Origin: Thermoleophilia bacterium
Lineage (GTDB): Bacteria > Actinomycetota > Thermoleophilia > Miltoncostaeales > Miltoncostaeaceae
Assembly (NCBI GenBank): GCA_020438485.1
Contig: JAGQUM010000031.1
Location: 45,385-109,384, forward strand
Length of the DNA: 64,000 nt
Reading direction: 5' to 3'
Shown here: one piece after another, positions 60,996 to 64,000 of the stretch
How the letters are laid out: each line of letters starts with the position of its first letter
How positions within the stretch are numbered: the stretch's first letter is position 1
Made by a program: the position numbers and the translations under genes
The notes under the pieces: generated by a model
The model's input: the letters and a program-made list of their open reading frames with translations, nothing else
Databases searched by the model: none
Told to the model about the DNA's origin: nothing

Positions 60996-61844
60996 GTGGA
61001 ACTGGAGTTCATCGCCCGCCAGCCCGACGGCGAGGCCCACCCGACACCGCTGTTGTTCGTCCACGGCTCCTTCGCGGACGCGCGCTGCTGGGACGAGCAC
61101 TTCCTGCCGTACTTCGCCGAACGCGGTTTCGCCGCCCACGCGATCAGCCTGCGTGGCCACGGCCGCAGCGAGGGCCGTGAGCGACTGCACGCCTGGCGCC
61201 TGGCCGACTACGTCGCTGACCTCGAGGATGCCGTCGGGCGGCTACCGGCCGTGCCCGTGCTGATCGGCCATTCGATGGGCGGGATGGTGATCCAGAAGTT
61301 CCTGGAACGATCCGTTGCCGCCGCGGGCGTGGTGTTGATGGCGTCGGTGCCGCCCGAGGGCCTGCTGACCACGAACCTTCACATGGCGATGCGACACCCG
61401 TTCCTGTTCCAGCAGATGGCGCTGCTGTCGCTGTTGGGCCCCGGCCACGCCACCCCGCACCTGATGCGGCGACTGCTCTTCTCGCCCGGCATGCCGGCCG
61501 CGACGCTGCGGAGCTATGCGGACCGTGTGCAGCCGGAATCCCAGGTCGTCGCCCTGGACATGCTGGGAGCCGATCCCCTGCGGGTCGACCCGCGGAACCT
61601 GCCCATGCCGTTCCTGGTGATGGGCGCGCGCGACGACGTGTTCGTGCCGCCGTCCGTCGTCGAGCGAACCGCCCGCTTCTACGGCGCCGCACCGTGCATC
61701 GTCCCGGACATGGCGCATGCCATGATGCTGGACCTGACCTGGCGCGCCGCGGCGGACGCCCTGCGGGAGTGGCTGGACCGCGCCCTCGCCGCGCCGGACA
61801 AGGCGTCCGGCGACGGGGTGGCGGAGGTCGGCGCCGGCGGATAG
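60996..61844 (+). CDS. Alpha/beta hydrolase
   Basis: 282-residue hydrolase. Oxyanion motif LLFVHGSFADARCWDEHF, nucleophile elbow IGHSMGGMVIQ, acid in VMGARDDVFVP and His in PDMAHAMMLD: a complete triad. No lid features give the substrate; it is last in the iron operon, 17 bp after ferritin, so it could act on an iron chelator, but this is a guess. Confidence 0.88.
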   Translation: MELEFIARQPDGEAHPTPLLFVHGSFADARCWDEHFLPYFAERGFAAHAISLRGHGRSEGRERLHAWRLADYVADLEDAVGRLPAVPVLIGHSMGGMVIQKFLERSVAAAGVVLMASVPPEGLLTTNLHMAMRHPFLFQQMALLSLLGPGHATPHLMRRLLFSPGMPAATLRSYADRVQPESQVVALDMLGADPLRVDPRNLPMPFLVMGARDDVFVPPSVVERTARFYGAAPCIVPDMAHAMMLDLTWRAAADALREWLDRALAAPDKASGDGVAEVGAGG

Positions 61845-61958
61845 GCGGCGAGGTGCCGGGACGTGGAGGTGACCACCGCGTGCAACGTGGTCTCGCCGTC
61901 CCCCACCGGCTCCGTTCCGGAACGGTGCCGGCGACCCGTCCGTGGGCATCTCGGGCGC

Positions 61959-62088
61959 GTGAAGGCCACGTTCGGGCTGCTGACCATCGCGCTGCCCGTG
62001 GCCGTGCCGTCGCGATCATCGCGTCGCCGGCCCGAGCCTCGGCGTCGTCGTCGGCGTGCCCATCGCCGCCGTCACGCTCGTGGCGTGA
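61959..62088 (+). pseudogene. Possible frameshifted small membrane protein
   Basis: GTG 61959 opens KATFGLLTIALPVAVP, then the frame goes into Arg-rich sequence, while the next frame continues SLGVVVGVPIAAVTLVA and stops at 62086-62088. Two hydrophobic helices split by a single-base change fit a decayed 40-residue membrane protein. The 300-bp gap between the hydrolase and ftsY holds nothing else I can see. Confidence 0.3.
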
Positions 62089-62145
62089 CCGGTCGCCGCG
62101 TTCTGAGCCGCTCGGCACCACGGCGGGGCCGCGAGCGGCCCTGGT

Positions 62146-63156
62146 CTACTCGCCCGTGAAGATCGCCTGGGCGTAGGCGCGGGCGTCGAACGGCTGCAGG
62201 TCGTCGAGCTTCTCGCCGACGCCCACCACCACGACGGGGATCTTGAGCTGCTGGTGGATGGCCACGGCGATACCCCCTCGGGACGTGCCGTCGAGCTTGG
62301 TCAGCACCACGCCGGACAGGTCGATGGCCTCGTCGAACAGCTTGGCCTGGCTGAGGCCGTTCTGGCCCGTCGTGGCGTCCAGCACCAGCAGCGTGTGATG
62401 CGGTGCCCCGGGCAGGGCCTTGGCCACGACCCCCCGGATCTTGCGCAGCTCGTCCATCAGGTTGTGTTGCGTCTGCAGGCGGCCGGCCGTGTCGATGATG
62501 ACCACGTCGGCTCCGCGGGCCTTGCCGGACGTGACGGCATCGAACGCCACCGCGCCGGGGTCCGCGCCCGGGGCCTGCCGCACCAGCTGCGCGCCCGACC
62601 GGTCGGCCCAGATGGCCAGCTGGTCGATCGCCGCCGCCCGGAACGTGTCGGCCGCGCCGATCACCACCTTCTGGTTCAGCTGCGACAGGCGGTGCGCCAG
62701 CTTGCCGACAGTCGTGGTCTTGCCGCTGCCGTTCACACCCACCACGAGGATCACCGTGGGGTCCTCGGCGACGGGCAGCGACGGCGGCTCCGGGGCCATG
62801 TCGTCGGCCACGGCCTTCGCCAGCGCCTGGCCCAGCTCGCGGCCGTTCGTGATGCGCCCCTGGGCCTCCTCACCGCGCAGGTGCTCCACCAGGTTCATCG
62901 ACGCGTCCATGCCGCAGTCGGCCGTGATGAGGGCCTCCTCCAGCTCGTCCCAGGTGTCGGCCGTGATCAGCTGTCCCGCGAAGATGCCGGCGATCTGAGG
63001 CGAGATGGTCTGCCGCGGCTTCGACAGGTTCTCGCGCAGCCGGCCGAGGATGCCCCGCCGCCGGGTCTCGGCCCGCTCGGGCGGCGGCGGAGGGGCGAGG
63101 TCGAAGAACTCGGCCCAGCGCTCGACCTCGGCGCGGTCCGGGATCGCGTCGCTCAC
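62146..63156 (-). CDS. ftsY: Signal recognition particle receptor FtsY
   Basis: 336-residue SRP receptor GTPase. A short Pro-rich acidic head (DLAPPPPPERAETRR), N domain, then VVGVNGSGKTTTVGKLAHRL, GAADTFRAAAIDQLAIWADR, VIIDTAGRLQTQHNLMDELR, TKLDGTSRGG and GVGEKLDDLQPFD. The long acidic A domain of enterobacteria is missing, as in many Actinomycetota. GTG start overlaps the smc stop. Confidence 0.96.
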   Translation of the reverse strand: MSDAIPDRAEVERWAEFFDLAPPPPPERAETRRRGILGRLRENLSKPRQTISPQIAGIFAGQLITADTWDELEEALITADCGMDASMNLVEHLRGEEAQGRITNGRELGQALAKAVADDMAPEPPSLPVAEDPTVILVVGVNGSGKTTTVGKLAHRLSQLNQKVVIGAADTFRAAAIDQLAIWADRSGAQLVRQAPGADPGAVAFDAVTSGKARGADVVIIDTAGRLQTQHNLMDELRKIRGVVAKALPGAPHHTLLVLDATTGQNGLSQAKLFDEAIDLSGVVLTKLDGTSRGGIAVAIHQQLKIPVVVVGVGEKLDDLQPFDARAYAQAIFTGE

Positions 63157-64000
63157 GCGCGACCCCCGCGGATGGCGGTCAGCTGGCGACGCACGAACGG
63201 CCGGGCCGACTCCGCTCCGCGGTCCAGGCGGCGCGCGACGACGTCGGACACCCCGTTTGCCGCCATGGTCACGCCGAACAGCGTGTCGGCCATCTCGACC
63301 GTCGGCTGCTGGTGGGTGATCATGATGAACTGCGTGTGGTCCGACAGGCGCCGCACGACGGCCAGCAGGCGCCGCAGGTTGGTGTCGTCGAGGGCGGCCT
63401 CCACCTCGTCGAGCAGGTAGAACGGCGCCGGCCGGGCCGTGGCGATGGCCAGGCAGAACGCCAGCGCCACCAGCGTGCGCTCTCCACCCGACAGCAGCGC
63501 CAGCGGCCGGGGCCGCTTGCCGGCGGGCACCACCTGGATCTCGACCCCGGGGTCGTCGTCGCCGCCGATGACGGCCAGGCGCCCCTGCCCGCCCGGGAAC
63601 AGCGCGGCGATCATGTCCTCGAACCGCTCGCGAACGGCGCGGAACACGTCGTCGAACCCGGCGGCCACGGCGTCGTCGAGGTCGCCGAGGTGCGAGCGGA
63701 TGGCCTCGGCGGCCTCCTCGAGGTCGGCGATCTGGCCGGCGGTCTCGCCGATGCGCTCGCCCAGCTCGGCGCATTCCTCGGCGGCCAGCGGGTTGACGGT
63801 GCCGACGGCGCGGCGGCGCCGCTCGAGCCCCTCGATGACGCGACGCTGCTCGTCCATGTCCACGTCACCCGGGTCCTCGCCGTCGGCGGGGCCGGCCTGC
63901 TCGGCCCGGGCCTCGGCCCCGGCCAGGCGCACCGCCGCCTCGTGGGTGGCCTGCTCGGCCGACCGCAGCGCGTCGCGGGCCCGGCCCGCGGCGGCGCGCG
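63153..64000 (-). CDS. smc: Chromosome segregation protein SMC, C-terminal part
   Basis: At least 282 residues, open to the window edge; the N-terminal head, hinge and most of the coiled coils lie beyond. Visible: coiled-coil end (about RSAEQATHEAAVRLAGAEAR), then the C-terminal head with the signature LALLSGGERTLVALAF, Walker B FYLLDEVEAALDD and QFIMITHQQPTVEMADTLFG. The GTGA overlap with ftsY is the usual smc-ftsY arrangement. Confidence 0.95.
   Translation of the reverse strand, partial: RAAAGRARDALRSAEQATHEAAVRLAGAEARAEQAGPADGEDPGDVDMDEQRRVIEGLERRRRAVGTVNPLAAEECAELGERIGETAGQIADLEEAAEAIRSHLGDLDDAVAAGFDDVFRAVRERFEDMIAALFPGGQGRLAVIGGDDDPGVEIQVVPAGKRPRPLALLSGGERTLVALAFCLAIATARPAPFYLLDEVEAALDDTNLRRLLAVVRRLSDHTQFIMITHQQPTVEMADTLFGVTMAANGVSDVVARRLDRGAESARPFVRRQLTAIRGGRA

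Overview
The window comes from a very GC-rich (roughly 70 percent or more), densely coded bacterial chromosome. Gene content points to Actinomycetota, most likely class Thermoleophilia (Solirubrobacterales or a relative). The clues are a fused PafBC regulator, an EfeUOB iron importer, the futalosine menaquinone enzyme MqnE, NarL-type regulators, a SLTGAD-repeat/collagen-like protein, and many genes with a TANNNT -10 box only 6-11 nt before the start codon, a sign of leaderless transcripts. The lineage is an inference from content; no rRNA is present. There is one tRNA (Asn) and no CRISPR array, insertion sequence or prophage that I can see.

Layout. 1-5.6 kb: end of heme A synthase, a DksA-type zinc protein, a secreted glucosaminidase with a decayed M23-like tail, an M42 aminopeptidase, a RodZ-like protein and a B-box rhomboid protease. 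5.6-9.1 kb: a four-gene osmoprotectant ABC importer. 9.1-20.5 kb: ABC-F ATPase, RNase D, Ppx/GppA, DapA, SUI1 factor, APS reductase, PHP phosphoesterase, oligoendopeptidase F and a methyltransferase. 20.5-24 kb: tRNA-Asn, an oxidoreductase, an aminotransferase, small membrane proteins and a cold-shock protein. 24-29.2 kb: a histidine kinase translationally coupled to trpFBA, facing two response regulators. 29.4-36.2 kb: CorA, VOC, HIT, phosphomannomutase, an ABC pair with a degenerate ATPase, a phosphoesterase, a cupin and an AraC regulator. 36.2-45.3 kb: a decayed DUF4143 gene, MqnE, methyltransferase, DUF1802 group, collagen-like protein, isocitrate-dehydrogenase-like enzyme, NUDIX hydrolase. 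45.4-56 kb: PafBC, DprA, ComM, YraN, a B-box site-2 protease, then the translation/SRP cluster (rnhB, rplS, trmD, rimM, KH, rpsP, ffh). 56-57 kb: about 1 kb of mostly non-coding DNA. 57-61.8 kb: the iron operon efeUOB, ferritin, hydrolase. 62-64 kb: ftsY and the 3' part of smc.

How the parts work together. The iron operon has a clear promoter with an inverted repeat placed between -35 and -10, so import and storage of iron should be switched together. The SRP GTPase Ffh and its receptor FtsY lie 6 kb apart in separate operons. Many operon joints are ATGA or GTGA overlaps, and two convergent pairs end inside the same CTAG. The most unusual points are two unrelated intramembrane proteases with the same B-box module at identical spacing, three tiny leaderless ORFs in front of a response regulator, a CorA transporter and PafBC, an ABC ATPase that has lost its catalytic residues, and the kinase-trpFBA coupling.
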